Source: an uncultured Ilyobacter sp.
Lineage (GTDB): Bacteria > Fusobacteriota > Fusobacteriia > Fusobacteriales > Fusobacteriaceae
Reading direction: 5' to 3'
Length of the DNA stretch: 64,000 bases
Assembly (NCBI RefSeq): GCF_963668085.1
Contig: NZ_OY764059.1
Location: 372,001-436,000 of the forward strand
Position 1 is the stretch's first letter. The number at the start of each line of letters is the position of its first letter. A program made the position numbers and the translations under genes. The notes under the pieces were generated by a model, which was not told where the DNA came from, ran no database searches, and worked only from the letters and a program-made list of their open reading frames with translations. Below are positions 1 through 8,273 of this stretch, piece after piece.

Positions 1-938
1 AGTTCTCTGATAGAATAAACATTTGACGGATGTGCAGGAAGAGCTATCATAGACTCTATTTCGTCTAGGTTGATTTCTACTAAACCGTCATAGTATGCTA
101 CGTCAGCAGGTTTAAGCTCTTTGTAATCTTCCACACGGTGATGAATATCTAAGAAATTTTTAACCTGCTCATCTGTCTCCCAGATAGAAGTAAGACAAGT
201 AGTTTCAGTTGTCATAACATCGATACCGTTTCTGAATTCCACGTTGAGGTTTTTGATTCCATCTCCAAAAAATTCCATTACAGAGTTTTTCACATATCCG
301 TTTTTGAATACTTTTCCTATGATTGCAAGAGCCACATCATGAGAACCGATTCCTGGTTTAGGTTTACCAGTGAGTTTTATACCTACGACTTTTGGATAAG
401 GTACATCGTAAGTTTTTTCAAGAAGTTGTTTTACCAGTTCTCCTCCACCTTCACCGATAGCCATAGTACCAAGGGCACCGTATCTAGTGTGAGAGTCAGA
501 TCCTAAGATCATTTTTCCGCATCCAGCATAGTTTTCTCTCATGTAAGAGTGAATAACTGCCTGGTGAGCAGGAACATATATTCCACCGTATTTTTTGGCA
601 GCAGATAAACCGAACATGTGGTCGTCTTCGTTTATTGTTCCTCCTACAGCACAAAGACTGTTGTGACAGTTAGTCAGAACATATGGGAGAGGAAATTTTT
701 TCATTCCACTTGCCTTTGCAGTTTGTATAACTCCCACAAAAGTGATGTCATGGGAAGCCATAGCATCAAATTTCAGAGTCAGATCTTTCATGTCATCTGT
801 TGTGTTGTGAGCCTCTAATATAGAGTAAGCCATAGTCCCCTTTTTAGCATCTTCGATAGAAACTCCTAAATCAGTACCTGCAGGTACTATTTCAGATCCA
901 TTTTTTACATAAACCCCTGAATCATAAAGTTTGATCAT
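1..938 (-). CDS. Aconitase-family hydratase (YbhJ-like), C-terminus outside window
   Basis: The frame is open from an ATG at 938 down to base 1, so about 312 codons of the N-terminal part are present and the C-terminus lies outside. An AGGAGG ribosome site is at about 947-953. The protein reads [14 protein letters not shown] and contains a GSDSHT motif near residue 145 followed by GEGGGE, typical of the aconitase / isopropylmalate dehydratase superfamily, which dehydrates and rehydrates hydroxy-carboxylic acids. The closest family I recognise is YbhJ-type 'hydratase', whose substrate is not established. It is divergent from an antiporter gene and near citrate genes, which fits a tricarboxylate substrate; that is an inference. 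Confidence 0.8.
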   Translation of the reverse strand, partial: MIKLYDSGVYVKNGSEIVPAGTDLGVSIEDAKKGTMAYSILEAHNTTDDMKDLTLKFDAMASHDITFVGVIQTAKASGMKKFPLPYVLTNCHNSLCAVGGTINEDDHMFGLSAAKKYGGIYVPAHQAVIHSYMRENYAGCGKMILGSDSHTRYGALGTMAIGEGGGELVKQLLEKTYDVPYPKVVGIKLTGKPKPGIGSHDVALAIIGKVFKNGYVKNSVMEFFGDGIKNLNVEFRNGIDVMTTETTCLTSIWETDEQVKNFLDIHHRVEDYKELKPADVAYYDGLVEINLDEIESMIALPAHPSNVYSIRE

Positions 939-980
939 TGAAAAAAACCTCCTTAATAAAATACTAGACACATAGTAATA

Positions 981-1030
981 ATTGTATGCAATTCAGTATA
1001 AATATAGTACATAACTGTCGGATTTGTCAA
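981..1030 (-). promoter_or_regulatory. Promoter and TGTATGCA operator for the hydratase gene
   Basis: Read on the minus strand there is TTGACA (1025-1030), an 18-nt spacer and TATATT (1001-1006). The predicted start is near 994. A near-perfect palindrome ATTGTATGCAAT (981-992) lies directly downstream of that start, the same geometry as the TGTATACA sites at 1175 and 8316, so a repressor bound here would block transcription. Confidence 0.6.
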
Positions 1031-1122
1031 TGATTTTTTATTTTTTCATCAATTATCAAGGGTGCATTTAACGGGCTTAAACCTTTGAAATTGATGGTTT
1101 GAATCGAAAATGTTAAAAAATC

Positions 1123-1186
1123 TTGACATTTATTTTTAAAAAAGATAGACTAGGCAGCAGGCATTCACAGAATAATTGTATACAAA
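1123..1186 (+). promoter_or_regulatory. Promoter and TGTATACA operator for the antiporter gene
   Basis: TTGACA (1123-1128), a 17-nt spacer and TAGACT (1146-1151) form a sigma70-type promoter with a predicted start near 1158. The palindrome ATTGTATACAAA (1175-1186) follows at about +18. Its TGTATACA core recurs twice at the oadA promoter. FadR-type GntR proteins are known to bind short TGT-N-ACA palindromes, and such a regulator is encoded at 2840-3484. Confidence 0.6.
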
Positions 1187-1267
1187 AAATCATTTTATTT
1201 TTTTGTTGTTTATTGTTTTTTATAAATGGGAAATTAGATTAACTTTAAAATATAAGGAGGAAAAATA

Positions 1268-2647
1268 ATGAAGTTTGATATTTTTAAATTTATTACCAAC
1301 AGTTACACGCTTATTTTTTTGACCCTCTCTACCGGAATGCTTCTTGGTAAGGTGAAAATTGGTAAATTTAAGCTAGGTATTTCAGGATCTTTATTCACTG
1401 GGCTTTTTCTAGGTTGGGGAGTTTTAAAACTAGCAAGAAGAATTCCCGAGGGAGCTTCAGATTATAAACGTGCATCAGAAATCATTCATCACGCATTGAT
1501 ATCGCACGAGCTCTCACATCTATTTCTAGTGTTGTTTATAGCCGCTGTAGGACTTATGGCAGCTGAAACATTAGCCAGCGTTTTAAGAAACTATGGTGTC
1601 AAATTTGTTTCTTTGGGGATAATAATAACACTTGCAGGATGTGCATATTCTTATGGGTTTTCAAAGCTTAATCCAAATGCTAAAATGTATGAGAGTGCAG
1701 GAATATATACTGCAGCATTAACTAGTTCACCGGGACTTGCTACAGCTCTTGAGACTACAGAACGTTCGGCTAAGACTTTGATAGAAAGATATGAAACTCT
1801 AGACAATGGTGCAAAAGATAAAGTTTTGGGTGTTATAGATCCAACTGGAGAATTAAACCATGAAAATACACAAGTTTTGACAGATGATCAAAAAGAAGTT
1901 TTTATAAAAGAATCCCGGGTTAACACAGGGGTGGCGAATGCCATAGGCTTTCCTTTTGGAGTTCTTGTAGTTATACTTACTGTCAATCTTATTCCTAAAT
2001 TATTTAGAGTTGACCTTGAAAAAGAAGGGAAAAATTTTAAAAGAGAATTGAAAGAAATGACTGAAAAAGATCTTGAAATAGAGACCAAAAAAGTTCATCG
2101 TGTGGGATTTGATATACCTGCCTTTGCTTTTGCATGCTTCTTCGGATTTATAATAGGAGGATTCAAAATCCCTCTAGGACCTCTAGGGTATTTTAGTCTT
2201 GGAACTACAGGAGGGGTTTTGATAGGATCCTTGACACTAGGGCACATAGGGAAATTAGGGATGATGACATTTAGAATGAATCCTAAAAAATTAGAAGTCA
2301 TAAAAGAGTTGGGTCTTTCTAGTTATGTAGGTGCAGTGGGTCTGACTTATGGAGAGAAGGTCGTGGCAGCCCTTGCAGGAGACGGTGTTTATTTAGTATT
2401 TCAAGTTGTGATTATAGCATTCTTATGTATGGTTACAGGTTTTTTAGTAGGCAAGTATTTACTAAATATAAACTGGTATATGCTTTCTGGTGCTATCTGT
2501 GGAGGTATGACATCTACTCCTGGGATGGGAGCAGCCGTAGACGCCATAGGAACCAATGACCCAGCTTCAGGTTATGCTGCAACATACCCTTTTGCTCTGA
2601 TATGTATGGTTTTATTTACAATTATCTTAAATAATATACCCTTATAA
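1268..2647 (+). CDS. AspT/YidE-type (aspartate:alanine exchanger family) membrane antiporter
   Basis: This 459-residue protein has about ten hydrophobic segments in two halves separated by a hydrophilic middle (about residues 165-270). The two signature loops of the AspT/YidE/YbjL duplication family are visible: TSSPGLATALE near residue 155 and GGMTSTPGMGAAVDAIG near 415. The TrkA-C (RCK_C) domains usual in AspT are absent, so it is a short form. Family members exchange small carboxylates or amino acids across the inner membrane; the substrate here is unknown, but its neighbours handle tricarboxylates. Start is ATG with an AAGGAGG site at 1254-1260. It is monocistronic, closed by a hairpin at 2730-2777. 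Confidence 0.75.
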   Translation: MKFDIFKFITNSYTLIFLTLSTGMLLGKVKIGKFKLGISGSLFTGLFLGWGVLKLARRIPEGASDYKRASEIIHHALISHELSHLFLVLFIAAVGLMAAETLASVLRNYGVKFVSLGIIITLAGCAYSYGFSKLNPNAKMYESAGIYTAALTSSPGLATALETTERSAKTLIERYETLDNGAKDKVLGVIDPTGELNHENTQVLTDDQKEVFIKESRVNTGVANAIGFPFGVLVVILTVNLIPKLFRVDLEKEGKNFKRELKEMTEKDLEIETKKVHRVGFDIPAFAFACFFGFIIGGFKIPLGPLGYFSLGTTGGVLIGSLTLGHIGKLGMMTFRMNPKKLEVIKELGLSSYVGAVGLTYGEKVVAALAGDGVYLVFQVVIIAFLCMVTGFLVGKYLLNINWYMLSGAICGGMTSTPGMGAAVDAIGTNDPASGYAATYPFALICMVLFTIILNNIPL

Positions 2648-2729
2648 TTTTTAAAAATTATTCTTTAGGTATAGAGCAGTTTAAATCTTAAATTGTAATA
2701 AGGTCAGCAAATAAAAAATTCAGCTAATA

Positions 2730-2777
2730 AAAAGCATGTAAAATTTCTCAGGATTTGATGAGATTTTACATGCTTTT
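2730..2777. terminator. Hairpin between convergent genes
   Basis: A perfect 15-bp stem (2730-2744 with 2763-2777, loop 18 nt) of sequence AAAAGCATGTAAAAT lies between the antiporter and the minus-strand GntR gene. A-rich and T-rich flanks on both sides suit a bidirectional terminator. Confidence 0.7.
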
Positions 2778-2839
2778 CGATTTAGGCGAACTCTTTACAA
2801 TTTTTACTAAAAAACGATTGTTTTATATTGGCTCAATAG

Positions 2840-3484
2840 TTAGTCAAAATCAATAGAGTTAAGAAGGGAAGTCTCAGCAGATAGAAGATGGGTCGTGTTA
2901 ACAGCTTTGGCAAGTTCTAGCTGGCTGTTTTTTAAGTATTTGACTATAAGAGAGTGTTCTTCACAGGCTGAGATTATTCTTTCTTTACTGTTCAGGGAAC
3001 TCAGTCTCAGTTTGGATAATATAAAATCGTATTGTTTTAAAATCTTTATAGTAAACTCCAGTTCTGATTTTTGATAGAATATTTTATTGAACTCTAAGAA
3101 TAACTTCCTGGTCTCTTTCCATTTTTTAAGCTTTATATAGTGTTCTGTGAGGATTAAATTTTCCTCGAGCAAAGATATAACCTCTGGATTTTGTGAAATG
3201 GATTCTAAGAGAATATTTTCCAGAGCGATTCTTATTTTAAAAATCTCTTTGATCCTTTCAGGGGTAATATCTATTATTTTAACCCTTCCATTTGCGAGCC
3301 TTTCCACGATACCTTCTATTTCCAGCTTTTTTATCGCTTCTCGCAAAGGCGTTCTACTTACATTTAATTTTTTTGAATAATCTATCTCCACTATTCTGTC
3401 TCCGAAAGAAAGTTCTCCAGATAAGATCTCTTCCTTTATAGTGTCATATATATTATCGCTGGTATTTGTTCTTGGTTTTATCAT
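2840..3484 (-). CDS. GntR-family transcriptional regulator, FadR/FCD-type
   Basis: A 214-residue regulator. Residues 8-70 form the GntR winged helix (IYDTIKEEILSGEL, then SRTPLREAIKKLEIEGIVER). The remaining, mostly helical domain (from about 80, IKEIFKIRIALE) matches the FCD ligand domain of the FadR subgroup, which usually senses small organic acids. It starts at ATG 3484 with a GGAGG site upstream. It sits between the antiporter and tctCBA, so it is the prime candidate to bind the TGTATACA sites at 981, 1175, 8316 and 8344. That assignment is inference. Confidence 0.88.
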   Translation of the reverse strand: MIKPRTNTSDNIYDTIKEEILSGELSFGDRIVEIDYSKKLNVSRTPLREAIKKLEIEGIVERLANGRVKIIDITPERIKEIFKIRIALENILLESISQNPEVISLLEENLILTEHYIKLKKWKETRKLFLEFNKIFYQKSELEFTIKILKQYDFILSKLRLSSLNSKERIISACEEHSLIVKYLKNSQLELAKAVNTTHLLSAETSLLNSIDFD

Positions 3485-4064
3485 TGTATTTTTCCTCCTT
3501 GATTAACATTATACAAAAAAACAATCTGTAGAAAAAATTCCTTTTAAAATATAACATGATTGTTCAATAGGTGCAACTTGAATATCTTTTGTTCATATTA
3601 AGACTATATATTTTATTTTTTTTATTTTCTTTATCTGAAAATATTTTTATGAACATTAAAATAAATAAAAATAAAAATCAAGATAAAAGATATTGAAGTA
3701 GCTATTTTTATTGTTTTAGTAATAAATAGGTTTTATGAATAGGTTTTAGAATTTATTTCAAAGAAGGCTGACTTGATTTAAAAAATAAGAGTTCTTAAAA
3801 ATTTTTAAGAACTCTAGAGTAATATTTTAAATTTTAAGGTCTATAGTAGTCACAAGAAGATTAAATGCTTCTTTAAAGAAAAAAGTGTTTCAAAAAAATA
3901 CTTTGAAACCTAAAAATAATCAACAAAATTTTTAAGAGTGTGAAGTATTTTTTTAAGAATTTAAAAAGAAGAATTCTAAAGGCACAGTCAAAATGTAAAA
4001 CTTTAAAATTCATAGAAAGAGTATTTTATGAATTTTAAGAATAAAAAAAATCAGGAGGGAATTT
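3485..4064. other. 580-bp intergenic region with large palindromes, upstream of tctC
   Basis: No gene is seen. It holds an imperfect 14-bp inverted repeat (3577-3590 with 3685-3698, 13 of 14 matches) whose inner flanks GTTCAT and ATGAAC (3591-3596, 3650-3655) are also complementary; a perfect 28-bp palindrome at 3788-3815 (half-site AGAGTTCTTAAAAA); and a small GTTTCAAA/TTTGAAAC stem (3887-3909). No clear consensus promoter for tctC was found, so that promoter may be activator-dependent. Confidence 0.5.
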
Positions 4065-5093
4065 ATGAACAGACGATTTAAGAACTTGTCAAAAATGATT
4101 ATCGCAGCTTTATCGATTTTGGCACTTGTATTAACAGGATGCGGAAAAAAAGATGAAGGAACAGCTGCCAACACTGCAGGAGGATATCCTTCTAAACCGA
4201 TGAACTTTGTTGCACCTGGTGGAGCAGGTGGAGGATGGGATACTACTATACGTACAGTTGCTAAAACTTTAAAAGATACTAAACTTGTTAACGTTCCTAT
4301 GCCTGTAACAAACAAACCTGGAGGAGGAGGAGGAGTTGCCCTTGCTTACCTACAAGAATTAGAAGGAGACGACAAAACAATCGCTGTTTATTCTCCGCCT
4401 CTATTACTTATCAACTTAAATGGATCTTCTAAGTTAAGCTACAAAGATGTAACTCCTATAGCTAGACTTATCACAGACTATGGAGCATTTGTTGTTAAGA
4501 AGGGTTCTAAGTATAAGAATATCGGTGAGATTATGGATGCTCTTAAGAAAAACCCTAAGAGTGTAAAATTCGGTGGGAACTCATCTGCAGGAAGTATGGA
4601 CCATATCCAATTTCTTATGATCGCTAAAGCAGCAGGAGTAAAAAACATAAGAGATATCGATTATATCAGTTATCAAAATAACGAAGGAGCTGCTCAGCTT
4701 CTAGGAGGACATATTGACCTTCTTTCTACAGGTCTTGGAGATGTATCAGCTCTACTTGAAAGTGGACAATTAGTAGGACTTGCTCAAACGGCTGACGAAA
4801 GAGTAGGAGATGGCGCTCTAGCTGAGATCCCTACTTGTAAAGAGTCTGGAATCGACGCAGTTTTCTATAACTGGAGAGGACTTTTCGGAGCTCCTGATAT
4901 GCCAGAAGAAGCTTTAAAATACTGGGAAGATACCCTTGCAAAAATGGTTGAAACTCCTGAGTGGGATGAAGCTGTTAAGAAAAACGGATGGAGCAAATCT
5001 TTTGCTAACTCTGCTGATTTCGATGTATTCCTAGAAAAAACAAATGAAGAGTACAAAGAGATCTTATCTGATATCGGAATGCTTAAACAATAA
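4065..5093 (+). CDS. tctC: Tripartite tricarboxylate transporter substrate-binding lipoprotein (TctC), set 1
   Basis: A 342-residue extracytoplasmic binding protein. Residues 1-25 are a lipoprotein signal with lipobox LTGC, followed by a polar linker. The mature part begins YPSKPMNFVAPGGAGGGWD, characteristic of the TctC/Bug family, which binds di- or tricarboxylates and delivers them to TctAB in the inner membrane. Length is normal for the family. The ATG has a CAGGAGGGA site. A strong hairpin without a T-run and about 300 bp separate it from tctB. Nearness to citrate lyase suggests citrate as ligand; this is inferred. Confidence 0.92.
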   Translation: MNRRFKNLSKMIIAALSILALVLTGCGKKDEGTAANTAGGYPSKPMNFVAPGGAGGGWDTTIRTVAKTLKDTKLVNVPMPVTNKPGGGGGVALAYLQELEGDDKTIAVYSPPLLLINLNGSSKLSYKDVTPIARLITDYGAFVVKKGSKYKNIGEIMDALKKNPKSVKFGGNSSAGSMDHIQFLMIAKAAGVKNIRDIDYISYQNNEGAAQLLGGHIDLLSTGLGDVSALLESGQLVGLAQTADERVGDGALAEIPTCKESGIDAVFYNWRGLFGAPDMPEEALKYWEDTLAKMVETPEWDEAVKKNGWSKSFANSADFDVFLEKTNEEYKEILSDIGMLKQ

Positions 5094-5113
5094 TATTAAG
5101 AAGATATAAAAAA

Positions 5114-5137
5114 GGCGGCACCTTATCTGGTGTCGCC
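5114..5137 (+). promoter_or_regulatory. Hairpin between tctC and tctB
   Basis: GGCGGCACC (5114-5122) pairs with GGTGTCGCC (5129-5137) with one G-U. No T-run follows, so it may be an mRNA-stabilising or partial attenuation hairpin that keeps binding-protein levels above the permease. A similar hairpin is at the same position in the second tct set (28443-28468). Confidence 0.6.
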
Positions 5138-5399
5138 ATAATCAAAATTTGTTTAGATAAAGCCAGTTTAAATGGTTGATTTGATCTGATTTTTTCAAAG
5201 GTTTATAACTGAACTCAGGTTGCTACCTTGGCGGAAATACTATATAAATCAATGAAAAAAAATATGGGTATCAAAATTTTTTAGAGTTTTTTTAGGATTT
5301 CAAGTTAACAGACTGAGTTAAATTATGAAGATAACTGTTTTTATATGGTTTTGTTTAACTTTTTAAAAATTATAAATACAAAATGTGAGGTGAAGAATA

Positions 5400-5891
5400 G
5401 TGAATATCAAAGTTAAAACAACGATGGCTTTCACAGTGTTTGGATTTTTATACACAGTAGTTGCTCTTATGATGCCTAAGGCTGCAGTTGGAAATCCTTT
5501 TGCCCCTAAAGTTTTCCCTCTTATATTAGGGATAGGGCTTACTATACTAGGAGCTATGTATACTGCAAAGGAATATAAACACTGGAAAGAGGACCAAGCT
5601 TCTGGAGTAAAAGAAGAGATTAGTCCTAAAAAACAGGAAATTGAAAATAAGACTAACAAGCTTATAGCTATTACAGCTGTTGCTGGAATAGTTTATGCAG
5701 CAATATTTGAACATGCTGGTTATGTAATATCTACAACATTGTTTATAGGGTCGATAATGTTCGCGATCAATGGTAAGAAAAAATGGATATTAAATTTGGC
5801 AGTGGCTATAATTTTTAGTGTTGCAGTTTATTTTGTTTTCTCGACACTTTTAGCTATACCGCTTCCTAAAATACCTGGTTTGGAAATATAA
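5400..5891 (+). CDS. tctB: Tripartite tricarboxylate transporter small membrane subunit (TctB), set 1
   Basis: A 163-residue protein with four predicted membrane helices (about 10-27, 38-55, 90-110 and 130-155) and a charged loop between helices 2 and 3, the usual TctB plan. The motif NPFAPKVFPLILGIGL near residue 32 is typical. It partners TctA in the inner membrane to drive cation-coupled uptake. The start is GTG at 5400 preceded by GTGAGGTGAAG; translation of MNIKVKTT is in frame with this start only. It is 18 bp from tctA. Confidence 0.88.
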   Translation: MNIKVKTTMAFTVFGFLYTVVALMMPKAAVGNPFAPKVFPLILGIGLTILGAMYTAKEYKHWKEDQASGVKEEISPKKQEIENKTNKLIAITAVAGIVYAAIFEHAGYVISTTLFIGSIMFAINGKKKWILNLAVAIIFSVAVYFVFSTLLAIPLPKIPGLEI

Positions 5892-5909
5892 CGGAGGTGA
5901 AGTTTTAAA

Positions 5910-7412
5910 ATGATGGAAATATTACAAAATTTGATGCACGGTTTTTCCGTTGCTGCTACACCGATGAACTTATTGTGGGTAACAATCGGAGGAACTTTAG
6001 GAACTATAGTTGGAATGCTTCCAGGACTTGGACCTGCGACTGGGGTTGCTGTTTTACTGCCCCTTACATTTACAATGGGACCTACGGCGGCTCTTATTAC
6101 AATGTGTGGAATATATTACGGTGCGATGTTTGGTGGATCGAGAAGTTCGATACTTATAAATACTCCAGGTGATGGAGCTGCCCTTGCAGCTACATTTGAC
6201 GGGTATCCTATGGCTATGAACGGACGTGCAGAGGCAGCTCTTGCTATGTCAGCCGTTGCATCTCTTATAGGTGGACTTATCTCTGCTGTTCTTATAACTT
6301 TCGTAGCTACTCCGGTTTCGATGTTTGCGTTGAAATTCGGACCTGCAGAATATTTCCTTTTGATGGTTGCTGCTCTTTCTATGACAGCCTCTATGTCTAA
6401 GGGTAATATGATCGGTGGATTTGTATCTATGTTTGTTGGACTTATCATAGCAACTGTTGGACTTGATGCCCAGTCCGGTGTTCCTAGGTTTACTTTTGGA
6501 ATAATGGAACTTCAGCAGGGAATAGACTTCCTTATCCTTATTATAGGTATCTACGCACTTGGGGAAGTATTTAAAAGTTTTAAGTCTATCAATGAAGGTC
6601 AAAAAGATATGCAGAAGAAATTTGGCAAAATCTGGTTTACCAAAGAGGACTGGAAAGAATGTCTTATGCCGATATTGAGAAGTACTCCTCTAGGATTTAT
6701 CGTAGGAGCTCTTCCTGGAGCCGGAGGAACAATGGCTTCCCTCATGTCATACAACAATGAGAAACAACTTTCAAAAGATCCTGATAGCTTTGGTAAGGGT
6801 AATATTGTAGGACTAGCAGCACCAGAAGCGGCAAATAACGCTGCATCTGTGGGAGCTCTAATCCCTATGCTTACACTTGGAATTCCTGGATCTGGTACAA
6901 CTGCGGTAATGATGGGAGCTCTACTTATGCTAGGACTTCAACCAGGACCTATGTTATTTGTTCAGCATCCAGATATCGCCTGGGGTCTTATAGCTAGTAT
7001 GTTTATCGGTAACATAGTTTTAGCTATAGTAAATATACCTCTAGCTGGTTTACTTGTAAGAGTTTTGGCTATACCGCCAAAGATCCTATATCCAATAGTT
7101 CTTGGGCTCGCATTTATAGGAACTTATGCTATAGGAAACAGTGCTATGGATTTCTACCTACTGGTTATATTTGGTGTTATGGGGCTGTTCATGTCAAAAG
7201 CAAAAGTGCCGACAGCACCTATGATCCTTGGGGTAATAGTTGGAGGAACTATGGAGCAGTCATTTAGACAAGCGATAGTTCTATCTGATGGTAGCCTAAG
7301 CATCTTCACAGGATCACCTCTAGCTATAACTTTAATAGCCTTAACAGTTGGATCGGTTATTTTCCCTCTAATAAAAGAAGCTGCTAAAAATAAAAAGCTT
7401 GCAAGTGCCTAA
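5910..7412 (+). CDS. tctA: Tripartite tricarboxylate transporter large permease (TctA), set 1
   Basis: A 500-residue integral membrane protein of about twelve helices. It has the family's repeated signatures: GMLPGLGPATG near residue 37, SSILINTPGDGAA near 81, GALPGAGGTMAS near 264 and a TLGIPGSGTTAVMM loop near 323. TctA is the translocation channel that moves tricarboxylates released by TctC. The start is ATG 5910 (ATGATG) behind a GGAGGTGA site; the second ATG at 5913 is equally possible. The set is continued by a small gene at 7472. Confidence 0.95.
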   Translation: MMEILQNLMHGFSVAATPMNLLWVTIGGTLGTIVGMLPGLGPATGVAVLLPLTFTMGPTAALITMCGIYYGAMFGGSRSSILINTPGDGAALAATFDGYPMAMNGRAEAALAMSAVASLIGGLISAVLITFVATPVSMFALKFGPAEYFLLMVAALSMTASMSKGNMIGGFVSMFVGLIIATVGLDAQSGVPRFTFGIMELQQGIDFLILIIGIYALGEVFKSFKSINEGQKDMQKKFGKIWFTKEDWKECLMPILRSTPLGFIVGALPGAGGTMASLMSYNNEKQLSKDPDSFGKGNIVGLAAPEAANNAASVGALIPMLTLGIPGSGTTAVMMGALLMLGLQPGPMLFVQHPDIAWGLIASMFIGNIVLAIVNIPLAGLLVRVLAIPPKILYPIVLGLAFIGTYAIGNSAMDFYLLVIFGVMGLFMSKAKVPTAPMILGVIVGGTMEQSFRQAIVLSDGSLSIFTGSPLAITLIALTVGSVIFPLIKEAAKNKKLASA

Positions 7413-7471
7413 TTTAAGTTTAATCAAGTTGATAACTCTTATCTGTGAATTATTAAATTGGGGAGGGTAAA

Positions 7472-7675
7472 ATGAAAAATATTTCTATAGATATAGAAGA
7501 CAAAATATATGAAGAGATTCAAGAAGTGTGCAAAGAATTAAATGAAACTATCGAAGACTTTGCTGCCGCAGCTCTAAGTACTCATCTAGAAGAAAGAATG
7601 AAACTTGCAGATTCAAAAAAAACTGATGAAATTCTAGAAAATGTACAAGGAGAAGGGGAAGACGAATGGATTTAA
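7472..7675 (+). CDS. Small ribbon-helix-helix-like protein at the end of the tct operon
   Basis: A 67-residue acidic protein. Residues 1-40 (MKNISIDIEDKIYEEIQEVC, then a second helix) look like a ribbon-helix-helix fold: a short strand with alternating Ile followed by two helices. The tail is acidic and disordered. It follows tctA by 59 bp with a GGGGAGGG site and is closed by the terminator at 7697, so it is probably co-transcribed. It could be a small DNA-binding regulator of the operon or an orphan antitoxin-like protein; no toxin gene is adjacent. Function unknown. Confidence 0.65.
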   Translation: MKNISIDIEDKIYEEIQEVCKELNETIEDFAAAALSTHLEERMKLADSKKTDEILENVQGEGEDEWI

Positions 7676-7696
7676 GTTTTATATAAAAGCAATATT

Positions 7697-7729
7697 AATT
7701 TCTCTCTCGGATTTTCCGAGAGAGAAATT
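7697..7729 (+). terminator. Terminator of the first tct operon
   Basis: A perfect 14-bp stem (7697-7710 with 7716-7729, loop ATTTT) containing TCTCTCTCGG. A weak T-rich tail follows on the plus strand. Confidence 0.75.
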
Positions 7730-8003
7730 AAATTTATTTAAATAGAAACCGGGATATGACAGATCGAAAATTATCCTGTTGAAAAACTATAGAAGTTATT
7801 TTTATAATTTTTTAATAGGCTTTGCAGGTCACCAAGTTTGAGAGAGGTTAAAGGTTCTATTGAATTTAAGATTTATATTTGAGAAAACCTTTAGGCATAA
7901 ATAAGTTTTCTGTAAAAATTACAATTTATTAGATGTGTTGATTTTTAAAAATAGCTGAATAAATTTGTACAAAACTTCAATCTTAAGAAAAAAGATTTAG
8001 ATG

Positions 8004-8192
8004 TTGACACGCAGAAGAAGGTGCGTTATAATTGTACAAGATAGGTTTAAAAGGAACGCATTCTGTGTAGCCTTTTAAGGAGCTGTTTATTAACAACATA
8101 TATTTAATTGGTAATTTTTAGGGATGACTTAAGTTAAGCTCTAACAGGCCAATGCAAAGGATTTTATCTTTGTATTGGCCTGTTTTTTATTT
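8004..8192 (+). ncRNA. Structured RNA element, copy 1 (leader/attenuator or sRNA) upstream of oadA
   Basis: Promoter TTGACA (8004-8009), 17-nt spacer, TATAAT (8027-8032), predicted start near 8039. Then: a 5' hairpin (8047-8054 with 8071-8078, inner 8056-8060 with 8064-8068); helix P1 AUUGG 8107-8111 with CCAAU 8149-8153; P2 UUAGGG 8118-8123 with CUCUAA 8139-8144; P3 UGAC 8125-8128 with GUUA 8133-8136; and a 17-bp terminator stem (8143-8159 with 8168-8184) before a T-run. The terminator 5' arm contains the P1 3' strand, so P1 and terminator exclude each other. Copies at 24806 and 25994 share the core. I do not recognise a known riboswitch class. Confidence 0.75.
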
Positions 8193-8196
8193 TTAG

Positions 8197-8245
8197 AATA
8201 ACTATAAATTGAAGACTGAGTTTTAGTGTTCAATTTATAGTTATT
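8197..8245. repeat. Perfect 17-bp inverted repeat between RNA element 1 and the oadA promoter
   Basis: AATAACTATAAATTGAA (8197-8213) is exactly repeated in inverse at 8229-8245 with a 15-nt loop. It begins a few bases after the T-run of element 1 and ends about 28 bp before the oadA -35. It could be a second hairpin or a protein-binding site. Confidence 0.7.
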
Positions 8246-8273
8246 AAAATCCTTTAATAATTAGGATTAAGCG

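Noticed and set aside
8107..8184. T-box leader
   Set aside because: The T-box sequence (UGGNACCGCG-type) and specifier loop are absent, and the downstream genes are not amino-acid genes.
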